The position numbers and the translations under genes are program-made. From Desulfobulbaceae bacterium (GTDB taxonomy: Bacteria > Desulfobacterota > Desulfobulbia > Desulfobulbales > Desulfocapsaceae), in NCBI GenBank assembly GCA_003249645.1, contig QKIH01000059.1, forward strand, positions 1-53,203: 53,203 bases of DNA, read 5' to 3'. Below, one piece after another: positions 34,328-43,865 of this stretch. Each line of letters starts with the position of its first letter. Position 1 is the stretch's first letter. The notes under the pieces were generated by a model. It was given only the letters and a program-made list of their open reading frames with translations, had not been told where the DNA came from and ran no database searches.

Positions 34328-35038
34328 TCATTGCTCTTCTGGAAGCATAAGAACACGGTCAAGTTCGCCATAGGCCTTGCCCAGCCACACTTTTACCCGT
34401 TGACGCTCAAGGAGTCCCAGAGTTGGACCAACAGCCTCATCCCTGTTATTCACAGCGGCCCAGAGGCTTGCCCCGACTCTGTCAATTTTCCGCATTGCAC
34501 CAGGATGAAGGCTTGGAAGATCCATAGTCTTTGCCCCCATGGTCTCGGCTAGGGCTTTTTCCTCTGACTCATCGAACAGGGAAAAATCCCCTCCACGGCC
34601 ATGATTGCGTACCATTATATAATCAGGCCCCTGACCATAGGTGTCCAGTGTTCTGCCAAGCAGTCGGATGGAATCAGTCCCGTCATCCATCACATGCCAT
34701 TGGGTAAGGATGATGCCAATCTCTTTGCTGAAATCGACGATACCTGCCTCTTCTATCCATTTGTCAAGGCCGAATGAAGCCTGTGCCGGCAGATCAACAA
34801 TGATATTCAGATCCGACTCAACGGCATCCTCAACAATGCGATCAACACTTTCAAAATCACGCAGATCGATGGCTTCACTGTATTCTGCATAATAGCGCAT
34901 CAAAGCACCGTGGGAAAGATCTCCGTCAAATGCCTTGAAAGGCAGATTTCTGTCAATACAGTATTGCGCCAGTATTCTTGCCAGGACAGATTTACCAACA
35001 CCACCCTTCTCTCCGCCTACTAAATGGATTCTCGCCAT
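34328..35038 (-). CDS. ParA/MinD-like P-loop ATPase, orphan
   Basis: 236 residues from ATG at 35038, with GAGGG 8 bases upstream. The deviant Walker A GGEKGGVGKS (8-17) has the signature Lys of the ParA/MinD/NifH class, and LNIIVDLPAQAS is Walker B. The remaining sequence (RLLGRTLDTYGQGPDYIMVRNHGRGG, PSLHPGAMRKIDRVG) resembles the MobD-like/mobilisation and chromosomal ParA-related proteins. No parB, parS-like repeat or flagellar gene is nearby. It may position a large complex or act in plasmid-like segregation; the cargo is unknown. Confidence 0.75.
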   Translation of the reverse strand: MARIHLVGGEKGGVGKSVLARILAQYCIDRNLPFKAFDGDLSHGALMRYYAEYSEAIDLRDFESVDRIVEDAVESDLNIIVDLPAQASFGLDKWIEEAGIVDFSKEIGIILTQWHVMDDGTDSIRLLGRTLDTYGQGPDYIMVRNHGRGGDFSLFDESEEKALAETMGAKTMDLPSLHPGAMRKIDRVGASLWAAVNNRDEAVGPTLGLLERQRVKVWLGKAYGELDRVLMLPEEQ

Positions 35039-35472
35039 TTCAACATCCCTCATCTGATATTAAAAAGAAAGACAGAACCTTCCTGCTGGAAAGCCTTTTA
35101 ATTACGACAAACTAGCCATTAACTGATGATAAGACAATACATTCAGGCTTATCTGAAAAGGTGTCCGTCAGCATAGACTTTATTTCTAATAAGCACGGTC
35201 GAAAAACCAGGAAAAGATTTTCCTGAATTGAGATAAACTGTTAAAATCAATCCCACCCTAACCTATTTCACTCTTAACGTCCACCATCTGCTCTTTTAAC
35301 CATCATAGCCTGCTAATAATCCGGTAACATCTCTCTTAAGGGCAAATCAAAATATTTAACGATATCAAAGAAAGTTGCACCATAGACATTTTTTCAAAAG
35401 AAACAATGCAAGTAAATACTCTTGAAATGCCCTGCTGTTAGAAGGATTCCGTCTTAAACTACCACATCTGCC
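35039..35472. other. Intergenic region between ugpC and the ParA-like gene
   Basis: About 430 AT-rich bases with the inverted repeat at 35208-35225 and otherwise nothing I can support. It should contain the ParA-like gene's promoter and the end of the ugp transcript. Confidence 0.4.
35208..35225. repeat. Perfect inverted repeat in intergenic DNA
   Basis: CAGGAAAA and TTTTCCTG flank two bases. It lies 170 bases upstream of the ParA-like gene and 247 downstream of ugpC. It could be an operator or a weak terminator; no function can be assigned. Confidence 0.4.
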
Positions 35473-36552
35473 TCAGCTGGATTTTACCTTCAGCAGACTG
35501 CCATCCTGATGAGAGAAGAAATAGAGTGCCTCGGCGGGAAAACGAATCCATCCCCGGGTGATGTGCCGGTCATCACCATTTGCCATTGACAGTATTAACT
35601 GTTGTGGGCCGATGGTGGTATACAGCAGCTTACCGGAACCAAGTTTTTCTATAAAATCAATATCAACTTCGAGCCAGCCACTTTCCCTCTGCAAGTGGGA
35701 AAACTCAATTTTCTCCGGACGAATTCCAACAATTAGCTGACGGGTATCAGATGGTATTAATAGATCCTTTGCTGGAATAATGAAGCCATTCTCAAGGCTA
35801 AGGCCCCCATTTGAATGTTGAGCAGGAAGAAAATTCATTGGCGGACACCCGATAAATCCTGCAACAAACATAGAGGCGGGAGCATTGTAGATTTCATCCG
35901 GGGAGCCAATTTGCTCAATCCTGCCCTTGTTCACAACAACAATCTTATCGGCCAGGGTCATGGCCTCAACCTGATCATGGGTAACATAGATCATAGTTGT
36001 CCCGAGATTTTTATGCATTTTTTTCAATTCAACCCGCATCTGGTGGCGAAGTTTTGCATCGAGGTTTGAAAGAGGTTCATCAAAAAGGAAGACCTCCGGC
36101 TTCCGGACAAGAGCCCTGCCCATGGCCACCCGCTGGCGCTGCCCGCCTGACAGCTGCCTCGGCCTTCGCTGCAGATATTCTCCAAGCTGCAGTAATTGAG
36201 CGGCTTCCTGAACTCTCCGCTCTATTTCCACCTTGCTGTGTTTTTGTAATCTCAGCCCATATGCCATATTGTTATAGACATTCATATGCGGGTAGAGGGC
36301 ATAATTCTGAAAAACCATGGCGATACGCCGGTCTTTTGGTTCCAGATTATTAACCAGTTTATCGCCGATTTTTATATTTCCGCCCGAGACTTCTTCCAGC
36401 CCGGCAATCATCCGCAAAACAGTCGATTTCCCGCAACCGGAAGGACCCACGATGACAATAAACTCTCCGTCATGAAAATGTGCGCTGACATTATGGACAA
36501 CTTCTGTTTTGCCAAAAGATTTTGTGATGTTTTCAAGTATTACTTCGGCCAC
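35473..36552 (-). CDS. ugpC: sn-Glycerol-3-phosphate ABC transporter, ATPase UgpC
   Basis: 359 residues, MalK/UgpC-type. Walker A GPSGCGKST (36-44), signature QLSGGQRQRVAMGRALVR, Walker B VFLFDEPLSNLDAKLR and the His-loop IYVTHDQVEAM are all intact. A C-terminal OB-fold domain of about 120 residues follows (LIVGIRPEKIEF), as in CUT1-type ATPases. It is the last gene of the ugpB-ugpA-ugpE-ugpC set and begins one base after ugpE ends. It hydrolyses ATP to power uptake of glycerol-3-phosphate or its diesters. UgpC cannot be told from MsmK or MalK on its own sequence; the operon decides. Confidence 0.92.
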   Translation of the reverse strand: MAEVILENITKSFGKTEVVHNVSAHFHDGEFIVIVGPSGCGKSTVLRMIAGLEEVSGGNIKIGDKLVNNLEPKDRRIAMVFQNYALYPHMNVYNNMAYGLRLQKHSKVEIERRVQEAAQLLQLGEYLQRRPRQLSGGQRQRVAMGRALVRKPEVFLFDEPLSNLDAKLRHQMRVELKKMHKNLGTTMIYVTHDQVEAMTLADKIVVVNKGRIEQIGSPDEIYNAPASMFVAGFIGCPPMNFLPAQHSNGGLSLENGFIIPAKDLLIPSDTRQLIVGIRPEKIEFSHLQRESGWLEVDIDFIEKLGSGKLLYTTIGPQQLILSMANGDDRHITRGWIRFPAEALYFFSHQDGSLLKVKSS

Positions 36553-36553
36553 A

Positions 36554-37402
36554 TTATTTCTCCGTTTCCGTTAATCCTTTGATGAAAAGTCTCTGCATAC
36601 CGATTACCACCACTACCGGGGGCAGCATGGCAAGCAAGGTCGTCATCATGATAAGACTCCATTCGGGAGCTTCCTCAACTGCCTCGACCATCTGCTTTAT
36701 GCCCATGACAATGGTGTACATATCCTTGTCAGTCGTTATCAAAAGGGGCCACATGTACTGATTCCAGCCATAGATGAAAACGATGACGAAAAGTGCCGCA
36801 ATATTTGTTCGCGATATGGGCAGCAGGATGTCGATAAAGAAACGTATCGGCCCGGCACCGTCGATCCGGGCAGCTTCCAGCAGCTCATCCGGGACTGTCA
36901 GGAAGGTCTGACGAAACATGAATGTCGCCGTGGCGGAGGCTATAAGGGGAATGCTCAGCCCCCAGTAGCTGTTAAGCATATGCAGGTTGGCCACCACCTC
37001 GAAGGTTGGCAGTATCCTAACCTCCACCGGCAGCATAAGGGTAATAAAAATCATCCAGAAAAAAGTCATGCGAAAGGGAAACCTGAAATAGACGATGGCA
37101 AAGGCTGAAAGCATAGAAATAGCAATCTTTCCAAAAGCTATCATCAGCGCCATGATCAACGAATTCATCAGCATCAGTCCAACAGACTGCCCTTTAGCGT
37201 TGCCCACACCATGCGTGAATGCCTCCAACAGGTTCTCAAAAAAATGGTTTCCGGGCAAGAGAGGCAGGGGAACCTGTACCATCCGAGCGGTGTCATGACT
37301 TGCCGCGACGAACGTTATCCAGATCGGAAAAGCAACCAGAAGCACACCGCAAATCAGAATAAAATGACTAAAAAAGCTTGTGAGCGGCCGTTGTTCAATC
37401 AT
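36554..37402 (-). CDS. ugpE: sn-Glycerol-3-phosphate ABC transporter permease UgpE
   Basis: 282 residues with six hydrophobic segments. The N-terminal helix (FILICGVLLVAFPIWITFVAAS), the VQVPLPLLPGNHFFENLLEAF periplasmic loop and the EAA loop (LLEAARIDGAGPIRFFIDILLPIS) are characteristic of UgpE. FVIVFIYGWNQYMWPLLIT is also conserved. Together with UgpA it forms the transmembrane channel. One base separates it from ugpA and one from ugpC, so translation is tightly linked. Confidence 0.93.
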   Translation of the reverse strand: MIEQRPLTSFFSHFILICGVLLVAFPIWITFVAASHDTARMVQVPLPLLPGNHFFENLLEAFTHGVGNAKGQSVGLMLMNSLIMALMIAFGKIAISMLSAFAIVYFRFPFRMTFFWMIFITLMLPVEVRILPTFEVVANLHMLNSYWGLSIPLIASATATFMFRQTFLTVPDELLEAARIDGAGPIRFFIDILLPISRTNIAALFVIVFIYGWNQYMWPLLITTDKDMYTIVMGIKQMVEAVEEAPEWSLIMMTTLLAMLPPVVVVIGMQRLFIKGLTETEK

Positions 37403-37403
37403 A

Positions 37404-38285
37404 TCAATATTCGACCCTCCTTTCGATATACCGGAACTGGACTATGGTAAGACCAATGACGATAATCATAAGGATCACGGACTGGGCCGCAGAACCACCA
37501 AGATCAAGGCCTATAAAGCCGTCGTTATATACTTTGTAGATAAGAATTTCGGTCGCTTTTGCAGGCCCCCCCTTGGTTACGGCATGAATAATGCCGAAGG
37601 TGTCGAAAAAGGCATAGACGATATTCATAACCAGCAGGAAAAACGTCACAGGCGAGATCAATGGGAAAATTATAGTCCAGAATCTTCGTGCCGGTCCTGC
37701 CCCATCGATAGCCGCAGCCTCAATGAGTGATTTCGGGATTGCCTGCATTCCGGCAAAGAAAAAGAGGAAGTTATAGCTGATCTGCTTCCATGAAGAGGCG
37801 AGGATGACCAGAAGCATGGCATGGCTGCCGTTGACCCGATGATTCCAATCATAACCGACAAGATCAAGAAAATATGCAACAATGCCGATAGTCGGGTCAA
37901 ACATGAACATCCACAACGCACCGGCAACCGCAGGTGCCACTGCATAAGGCCAGATAAGCAGTGTCCGGTATGTGGTAGCCGCACCAATCACCCTGTCTGC
38001 CAATGCAGCAAAAATAAGAGCGCTGCTTAGCGAGATAAAGGTAACTGCTGCCGAGAAAAACAGCGTGCGATATAAGGTGTCGAGGTAAAAACCGTCGCTG
38101 AACAGTTCTATGAAATTATTAAACCAGACGAACTCGGTACTTAAGCCAAAAGCATCTTCCACCAACATACTCTGGTAAATCGCCTGACTTGCAGGCCAGA
38201 GAAAAAAGACGATCGTAATCAGCAGCTGCGGAGCTACCAGGAAATACGGCAATGGAGATGGTTTAAAATGAACACGTTTAAGCAT
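37404..38285 (-). CDS. ugpA: sn-Glycerol-3-phosphate ABC transporter permease UgpA
   Basis: 293 residues with six hydrophobic segments. The N-terminus ([20 protein letters not shown]) and the EAA loop ([24 protein letters not shown]) match UgpA, as does [28 protein letters not shown]. It forms the channel with UgpE. A stable hairpin separates it from ugpB upstream. Confidence 0.93.
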   Translation of the reverse strand: MLKRVHFKPSPLPYFLVAPQLLITIVFFLWPASQAIYQSMLVEDAFGLSTEFVWFNNFIELFSDGFYLDTLYRTLFFSAAVTFISLSSALIFAALADRVIGAATTYRTLLIWPYAVAPAVAGALWMFMFDPTIGIVAYFLDLVGYDWNHRVNGSHAMLLVILASSWKQISYNFLFFFAGMQAIPKSLIEAAAIDGAGPARRFWTIIFPLISPVTFFLLVMNIVYAFFDTFGIIHAVTKGGPAKATEILIYKVYNDGFIGLDLGGSAAQSVILMIIVIGLTIVQFRYIERRVEY

Positions 38286-38296
38286 GGGAATTGGCT

Positions 38297-38335
38297 CGTG
38301 TCGGACAGTCGTCAGTTGCTGCGGCAGCCGACACG
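38297..38335 (-). other. Intergenic hairpin between ugpB and ugpA
   Basis: CGTGTCGG and CCGACACG are perfect 8-base arms around 23 bases. There is no T tract. Such hairpins after binding-protein genes protect the upstream mRNA and give more binding protein than permease (known for malE-malF), which is the likely role here. Confidence 0.55.
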
Positions 38336-38359
38336 TATAGCGGATATTAGGAAAAACTG

Positions 38360-39679
38360 TTAGTTATTTGCCTTTTCAAATTTACGGAGCAGTTTATTTC
38401 CCCGTTCTACAGCATCGTCCATCGCCTGGGCTGCGGTTTTGCTGCCATTCCACACTGCTTCCATTTCTTCGTTGATGACATCACGCTCCTGAACAAAGTT
38501 CCCAAATCGGATTCCTCTGGAGTTAGGAGTCGGTTGATTCAGACTGAGCTGTTTAATGGCGGTATCAGTGCCAGGGTTTTTATCATAAAAACCCTGTTTC
38601 TTGCTGAGTTCATAGGCCGCTGTAGTGATTGGCACATAACCGGTCACTTGATGCCACCAAGCCTGTACTTCAGGGGTAGACAGGTAGGTCATGAATTTTG
38701 CGACACCCTTGTAGGACGCTTTCTCATGGCCCTTAAGAACCCAGAGCGTCGCGCCCCCAATGATAGAGTTCTGAGGTTTATCGATCATCTCCGGATAGTA
38801 GGGAAGCATTGCTTGACCGAAGTCAAACTTAGCCTGTTCTTTAATACCGCTGTAAGAGGCAGATGAAGTCATCCACATGGCACATTCACCATTGGTGAAC
38901 ATGGGTTGACTGTCGCTACGGCGGCCGCCATATTGGAACAGTCCTTTTTTGCCTGCCTCGGCTATATCGGTCAGAACTTTTTCGACTTTTTCATTATTGA
39001 ACGTGAATTCTGTATCAAAACCGGCAAAACCATTTTCTTTGGTTCCGAGAGGAATATTGTGCCAGGCGCTGAAGTTCTCTATCATAACCCATGATTGCCA
39101 ACCGAAGGTGAATCCGCATTTATAGCCTGCATTAACAATTTTCTGTGAGTCTTCATACAGTTCCGGCCAGGTTTTTGGTGGTTCACCGATACCTGCTTTT
39201 GCAAATGCATCTTTATTGTACCAGAGAACAGGGCTGGAAGAGTTAAACGGCATGGAAAGCAATTTTCCTTCCGGAGTCTGGTAATAACTGATAACTGCTG
39301 GCAGGTAGTCACTCTTGTCGAACGGCTCGCCAGCATCTGCCATTACATCCTCGACCGGATAAACAGCACCTTTTGCTGCCATCATTGTCGCAGTTCCCAC
39401 CTCAAACACCTGAACGATATGTGGCTGTTCATTGGCACGAAAAGCAGCAATCGCTGCAGTCATGGTCTCGGTGTAGTTGCCCTTGTACACAGGGACAACC
39501 TTATATTCTGATTGGGTCTTGTTGAAATCATCAGCAATTTTATTGACGTCTTCGCCTAGAGTACCGCCCATGGCATGCCACCACTGGATTTCGGTTACGC
39601 CAAAACAGGTAGAGACCTGTGTCAGGACCATGGTGGTCGTTACTGCTACTGCTCCGATTACAGCTTTCATTTTCTTCAT
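38360..39679 (-). CDS. ugpB: sn-Glycerol-3-phosphate-binding periplasmic protein UgpB
   Basis: 439 residues with AAGGAG upstream and a Sec signal peptide ([20 protein letters not shown], then a short Ser/Cys/Phe-Gly stretch). [25 protein letters not shown] is the UgpB N-terminus, and the body is a group 1 solute-binding protein ([63 protein letters not shown]). It captures glycerol-3-phosphate or glycerophosphodiesters in the periplasm. It heads the operon, as expected. I found no clear Pho box upstream, so phosphate control is not supported by sequence. Confidence 0.94.
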   Translation of the reverse strand: MKKMKAVIGAVAVTTTMVLTQVSTCFGVTEIQWWHAMGGTLGEDVNKIADDFNKTQSEYKVVPVYKGNYTETMTAAIAAFRANEQPHIVQVFEVGTATMMAAKGAVYPVEDVMADAGEPFDKSDYLPAVISYYQTPEGKLLSMPFNSSSPVLWYNKDAFAKAGIGEPPKTWPELYEDSQKIVNAGYKCGFTFGWQSWVMIENFSAWHNIPLGTKENGFAGFDTEFTFNNEKVEKVLTDIAEAGKKGLFQYGGRRSDSQPMFTNGECAMWMTSSASYSGIKEQAKFDFGQAMLPYYPEMIDKPQNSIIGGATLWVLKGHEKASYKGVAKFMTYLSTPEVQAWWHQVTGYVPITTAAYELSKKQGFYDKNPGTDTAIKQLSLNQPTPNSRGIRFGNFVQERDVINEEMEAVWNGSKTAAQAMDDAVERGNKLLRKFEKANN

Positions 39680-39883
39680 TTGAAAATCTCCTTATAAGTG
39701 AAAGGTTGGATGAAAAGCCGCAATAGGATATATCCATAAAAATATTAATTTATTAGATGATGGTTAAATGTCTGTTTTCGCCATAGAAGTTTGAATAACC
39801 ATCAAGCATTGAGATCTATTCTGAATTTAGAATATGAAGATAGGCATTAAAATAACTGGAATAGCAAGCCCCGGATGATGAAC

Positions 39884-39922
39884 AAAAAAAAAGGGTCGAC
39901 AGATAACTCTGTCAACCCTTTG
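39884..39922 (-). terminator. Rho-independent terminator of the fur-HTH operon
   Basis: On the minus strand AAAGGGTTGACAGA pairs with TCTGTCGACCCTTT (one mismatch) around a 4-base loop, followed by a run of T. It lies 20 bases after the stop of the small winged-helix gene. Confidence 0.85.
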
Positions 39923-39942
39923 CTCCCCAGAACTGATTACGC

Positions 39943-40200
39943 TTATGCGTTCAGTGCTTTCTTACCTTGTTCGGTTACCGCATATTTGCAGCGAACCGGG
40001 CTGTCTACATAGCCTTTTTTCTTCATTGCAGTTATTTTGCTGCTGACCGATTTTGCTTCAAGACCAAGAGCTGCAGCGACATCTTTTCCACCGCATGGCT
40101 CTGCACTGTTTGCAATCGCACCAAGGATTGCTTTCTGCTCATCGTTCAGCTCTTCTTTTTTCTTGCTTGCGCAACCACAACCGCAACCACATCCAGCCAT
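39943..40200 (-). CDS. Small winged-helix regulator with Gly-Cys repeat N-terminus
   Basis: 85 residues. The N-terminus AGCGCGCGCASKKKEEL has four Cys alternating with Gly (positions 4, 6, 8 and 10). It is followed by a MarR/ArsR-like winged helix (DEQKAILGAIANSAEPCGGKDVAAALGLEAKSVSSKITAMKKKGYVDSP) and a wing (CKYAVTEQGKKAL). Two further Cys are near 36 and 70. It is co-transcribed with the Fur-family gene: only two bases separate them and its Shine-Dalgarno (GGAG) sits in the fur end. The Cys tail could bind a soft metal or a cluster and sense metal or redox state. I do not know a characterised homologue. Confidence 0.75.
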   Translation of the reverse strand: MAGCGCGCGCASKKKEELNDEQKAILGAIANSAEPCGGKDVAAALGLEAKSVSSKITAMKKKGYVDSPVRCKYAVTEQGKKALNA

Positions 40201-40202
40201 GT

Positions 40203-40601
40203 CTAATTCTCCTTCTTCTTACTGTTCTTTTTTTTACATTCCGGGCAGATTCCTGCAAATTCCAACCGGTATCCGGTAATTTCGTAGGATGAAATCTGTT
40301 TCAGTGTGTCTCCGCTGATCGATTTGTGCTCCAGTTCAAGATTATCCACCCGGTGACACTGCACGCAATAAATGTGATCATGAACAGTGGTATCCCAGTC
40401 AAACCGTTTCTGCCGTCCACTTATTTCGAGTTTTTGTATTAAGCCAGCTTCAGAGAGTATTTCAAGATTACGATACACCGTTGCAAGACTTATCCTCGGC
40501 ATATCTTTCTTAACTCTTTCATACAACTCGTCTGCTGTGAGGTGTTGTCTACTCTTACGTAATTCCCGTAAGATAACCTCACGCTGATTGGTCATTCGCA
40601 C
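40203..40601 (-). CDS. Fur-family (PerR/Fur-like) metalloregulator
   Basis: 132 residues from a GTG at 40601, with GGAG 7 bases upstream. The N-terminal winged helix is typical (MTNQREVILRELRKSRQHLTADELY, PRISLATVYRNLEILSEAGLIQ). The C-terminal dimerisation domain has HDHIYCVQCHRV and GICPECKKK, two CxxC pairs that bind structural zinc. The Lys-rich tail is unusual but short. It represses genes with Fe or Mn, or senses peroxide if PerR-like; sequence alone does not decide. The region upstream is strongly AT-rich with ATAATTA/TAATTAT repeats that may be its own operator. Confidence 0.9.
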   Translation of the reverse strand: MRMTNQREVILRELRKSRQHLTADELYERVKKDMPRISLATVYRNLEILSEAGLIQKLEISGRQKRFDWDTTVHDHIYCVQCHRVDNLELEHKSISGDTLKQISSYEITGYRLEFAGICPECKKKNSKKKEN

Positions 40602-40619
40602 TGGAATTCTCCCCTTTAT

Positions 40620-40655
40620 TGATAATTAATATTAATTGTAATTAATTATTGTTTA
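40620..40655. promoter_or_regulatory. AT-rich repeat region, candidate Fur/PerR operator
   Basis: GATAATTAATATTAATTG and TAATTAATTATTG partly mirror each other just upstream of the Fur-family gene. This resembles AT-rich Fur/PerR boxes and suits autoregulation, but the fit to a fixed consensus is loose. Confidence 0.35.
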
Positions 40656-40857
40656 CATGTCAATGTCCTTTTTTATCGTCTGATCATTTTGATATTGCGT
40701 TGAAATTTTCCTGGTACGTTTCACAACGTCCATACTAATTTTTTGCACCAAGAGTCCTTCAATATCTGGTAAAATTGTTTTGAACTCACGTTGAGTTATC
40801 TTTGGCCTCAAACACAATACGACTATTGAAACATTCAATTCAGGATTAACACAGCTA

Positions 40858-41622
40858 ATGGAACGATTTACCAGAACCAGAACTTTTCTCGGTGATGAAC
40901 GATTCGGCAGGCTCCAAAACAGCCATGTAACCATCGTCGGGCTCGGCGCCGTCGGCGGTTACGCCATGGAGGCAGTTGCCAGAGCAGGAATCGGCAGACT
41001 TACCCTTGTTGATTTTGACCTGGTTCAACGCTCCAATATCAACAGACAGCTTTTAGCTACCGAACAGACCATTGGGCAGGCAAAAGTAAGCCTTGCCGCC
41101 GCACGTGTTTCTTCTATTAATCCGGCAATCATTGTGGAGCCTCTTGAACTTTTTGCCGCCGAAGAAACTCTTGATCAGATTTTTCACAACAAGCCAGATG
41201 TTCTCATCGATGCCATTGATTCGATGAACCCGAAAGTTCAACTACTTGCAGGCGCCGTTGCCAGAGGGATCACTACTTTCAGTTCAATGGGTGCTGCTCT
41301 CCGTTCTGACCCTGCTAAAATTAAATCGGCCGATATTGCGCAAACAACCAATTGCCCCCTGGCCAAGCGGGTTCGCAAAATGTTGCGGAGGCACAGCGGT
41401 ATCGAAACAGGTATTACCTGCGTCTATTCGACTGAGAGAGTTGAATTCGACTATGCAAAACCCCAAGAAGAAGTGCAGGAAATACCGGTACAGTATGCTG
41501 ACAGAGGAAGACAGCGAAATGTTCTGGGCAGCCTCCCAACCATAACCGGCATCTTCGGACTAACCCTGGCTAATCTTGTCATCATGCATTTAAGCGGCTA
41601 CAACGCAGAAAACGAAAAATGA
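40858..41622 (+). CDS. tcdA: tRNA threonylcarbamoyladenosine dehydratase TcdA
   Basis: 254 residues. The E1-like ThiF/MoeB fold begins with FTRTRTFLGDERFGRLQNSHV, then the nucleotide loop GLGAVGGYAMEAVARAGIG (28 onward), DFDLVQRSNINRQ, and VLIDAIDSMNPKVQL. TcdA (YgdL/CsdL) cyclises threonylcarbamoyladenosine at tRNA position 37 with ATP. Catalytic and Arg/Asp positions look intact. The next gene, thpR, starts in the ATGA overlap, so both tRNA/RNA-related genes are coupled. It is divergent from the Fur-family operon. Confidence 0.92.
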   Translation: MERFTRTRTFLGDERFGRLQNSHVTIVGLGAVGGYAMEAVARAGIGRLTLVDFDLVQRSNINRQLLATEQTIGQAKVSLAAARVSSINPAIIVEPLELFAAEETLDQIFHNKPDVLIDAIDSMNPKVQLLAGAVARGITTFSSMGAALRSDPAKIKSADIAQTTNCPLAKRVRKMLRRHSGIETGITCVYSTERVEFDYAKPQEEVQEIPVQYADRGRQRNVLGSLPTITGIFGLTLANLVIMHLSGYNAENEK

Positions 41623-42161
41623 TGCGTCTGTTTCTTGCCATTGAACTGTCGGATAAACAGAAAGAGGAGCTTTTTAACATCGCAGGACAATTGCGCCATG
41701 TGCGAAAAGTGCCAAAGCATCAGCTCCATATCACCGTAAAGTTTTTGGGGGAGCAAGCTTCGCAAGACCTGCATCGGATCGTTGAAACCTTGACTGCAAT
41801 CCGTTACCCCGCCTTCGATCTGCAGGTAAACAGTGTCGGAAGTTTCGGCCGAAGCGGCAGGCCTGGTGTTATTTGGGCCGGGATATCGAGATCGAGAGAG
41901 CTTGAAACACTTCATAAAATAATCGAACTCTCATTTAAGCCATTTGCGGCTATAGAAAAGCGCAGATTTAGTCCACATATTACGTTGGCTAGAACGCAGA
42001 AAGATTACAACCCGCTAGAGGCAGAAGATTTTCTCACACAATATAAAGATTTCACACTGCCGCCCTTTTCTGTCAAGCATCTCACCCTCTTCGAAAGCAT
42101 TCTCTCAAAACATGGCGCAGAGCATGTTAAGCTTGCCCGTTGCGAACTGGCAACCACTTGA
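41619..42161 (+). CDS. thpR: RNA 2',3'-cyclic phosphodiesterase ThpR (LigT)
   Basis: 180 residues. The two H-x-T/S-x motifs of the 2H phosphoesterase fold are HITVKFLG near residue 37 and HITLARTQ near 120. MMRLFLAIELSDKQ is the usual N-terminus of bacterial ThpR. It opens 2',3'-cyclic phosphates on RNA ends. It starts at the ATGA overlap with tcdA (ATG at 41619, or 41622). Confidence 0.92.
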   Translation: MMRLFLAIELSDKQKEELFNIAGQLRHVRKVPKHQLHITVKFLGEQASQDLHRIVETLTAIRYPAFDLQVNSVGSFGRSGRPGVIWAGISRSRELETLHKIIELSFKPFAAIEKRRFSPHITLARTQKDYNPLEAEDFLTQYKDFTLPPFSVKHLTLFESILSKHGAEHVKLARCELATT

Positions 42162-42293
42162 GATAACGATGCTGAAACTTATGAGTATCGGTACTTCTGC
42201 CGACAGAAGGATCTTCTGTTCTGTCCGCTTTGGATTGATTTAAGTAGCCTGTGTGTCATATTTTATTTAAAAGACAGGGAAATATGCTGTAAG

Positions 42294-42305
42294 CTACGCG
42301 CGTAG
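42294..42305. repeat. 12-base perfect palindrome
   Basis: CTACGCGCGTAG sits between thpR and trkH, about 100 bases before the trkH start. It may be an operator or chance; there is no further evidence. Confidence 0.3.
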
Positions 42306-42407
42306 TTTAATCAGCTTGAGGATAAATAGAACTATTCACAGTGATTGGTCTATTTGACGGATTTTTATTAAAATTCACCGCAAACAATACTCGTCTCATC
42401 ATCGGTT

Positions 42408-43865
42408 ATGAATTACGCAGCAATTGCAAATGTTTTTGGTGTACTGCTGATAGTGACCGGCTGTTCTCTGGTTCTGCCCATAGGCTGCTCTATTATCTAT
42501 CAGGAAAATGATCTCTATGCCCTGATCGTCACCGCAATACTGCTTATCATAGCAGGCCTTCCATTAAAATACCGATATCGCCACAATACCGAACTTGATC
42601 TGAAAGAAGGTATATTTATTGCCACTGCAGGCTGGACGCTCATTTCCGCTGCCTCGGCGCTTCCGTTTGTATTTCATGGATCAATACCCTCGTTCACCGA
42701 TGCCTTTTTTGAAATGATGTCAGGGTATACAACCACCGGCGCCACGATCTTGACCGATATCGAATCTCTGCCCCATGGCCTCCTTTTCTGGCGCAGCCAG
42801 ACTCATCTGCTGGGCGGTATGGGCTTTTTAACCCTGACAGTAATCTTTCTGCCTCACGGCATGGGAGGGCTGCGTATCTTCCGGGCAGAATCTAGCCCCG
42901 GTCAGGTTATCACCAAAGAAAAATTCGTTGCCAGAAACAGGGATGCCATGGTCTGGCTATGGGGAATCTATCTGGGTCTGAATATCACCCAGACCATGCT
43001 GCTCTGCGCCGGCGGCATGGAACTTTTCGATGCACTTACAACTGCCTTCGGCACAGTTTCTACATCGGGGTACTCTGTAAAGAATGCCTCCATTGCCTAT
43101 TACGACAGTGCCTATTTTGACTGGATAATCACCCTGTATATGTTTCTCGGCGGTATGACCTTTGTTCTGTTTTTTCAGGCCTTGAAAGGTGATTTCAGCT
43201 GGATCAGAACCAACACTGAATTTCAGTGGTATGTCATCCTCACCGTCTCTTTTTGTCTGATGGTGACCACGATCATCTGGCTCCAGGGTGATTATGAAAG
43301 CTTCTTCGACGCCCTGCGCTTTGCCTCTTTTCAGGTCGTATCCTTGTTGACAACAACCGGATTTACTACCGCCGATTATGAACTCTGGCACAAGGCGGCA
43401 ATTATGCTGCTCTTTATGGTCTGTTTTATCGGAGCATGTGCCGGATCCACCACCAGCGGCATAAAGATTGTACACTATGTGCTTATAGCCCGCTATCTGG
43501 CTACCGCCATCAAGAAAATCTATATCCAGCCGATGACCCTGCTTTCCGTTCGCCTTAACGGCAAGACCGTCGACCGCATCATTGTCGATCTGGCTATCTG
43601 TTATTTTATCGTCAATATGCTGCTGATTTTTGTCGGCTCATGTTTCATTTCATTGACTGAAGATCTTGATGTCACCACCTCTATCAGTGCCATCATCGCC
43701 ACTTTGATGAATATCGGACCCGGTTTTGGCGAAATTGGCCCTTCTGAGAATTACGCATTCTTCTCACCCTTTTCAAAGTGGTATCTGAGCTGGAATATGC
43801 TGGTCGGCAGACTGGAAATGTTCTCCGCACTGGTTCTTCTCTTCCCGGCCTACTGGAAAAAATAG
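42408..43865 (+). CDS. trkH: TrkH-family potassium uptake channel subunit
   Basis: 485 residues and about ten hydrophobic segments with four half-membrane pore loops. FFEMMSGYTTTGATILTDIESLP is the first selectivity loop, with others at AFGTVSTSGYSVKNASI, ASFQVVSLLTTTGFTTADYE and MNIGPGFGEIGP. WRSQTHLLGGMGFLTLTVIFLP is also conserved. It is the K+-translocating subunit; the regulatory TrkA partner is not in the window. ATG at 42408 lacks a clear ribosome site. Confidence 0.92.
   Translation: MNYAAIANVFGVLLIVTGCSLVLPIGCSIIYQENDLYALIVTAILLIIAGLPLKYRYRHNTELDLKEGIFIATAGWTLISAASALPFVFHGSIPSFTDAFFEMMSGYTTTGATILTDIESLPHGLLFWRSQTHLLGGMGFLTLTVIFLPHGMGGLRIFRAESSPGQVITKEKFVARNRDAMVWLWGIYLGLNITQTMLLCAGGMELFDALTTAFGTVSTSGYSVKNASIAYYDSAYFDWIITLYMFLGGMTFVLFFQALKGDFSWIRTNTEFQWYVILTVSFCLMVTTIIWLQGDYESFFDALRFASFQVVSLLTTTGFTTADYELWHKAAIMLLFMVCFIGACAGSTTSGIKIVHYVLIARYLATAIKKIYIQPMTLLSVRLNGKTVDRIIVDLAICYFIVNMLLIFVGSCFISLTEDLDVTTSISAIIATLMNIGPGFGEIGPSENYAFFSPFSKWYLSWNMLVGRLEMFSALVLLFPAYWKK

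Noticed and set aside
39680-39942. A Pho box upstream of ugpB.
   Set aside because: I found no two CTGTCAT-like repeats with proper spacing; only an imperfect ATTCT/AGAAT palindrome at 39818-39833.
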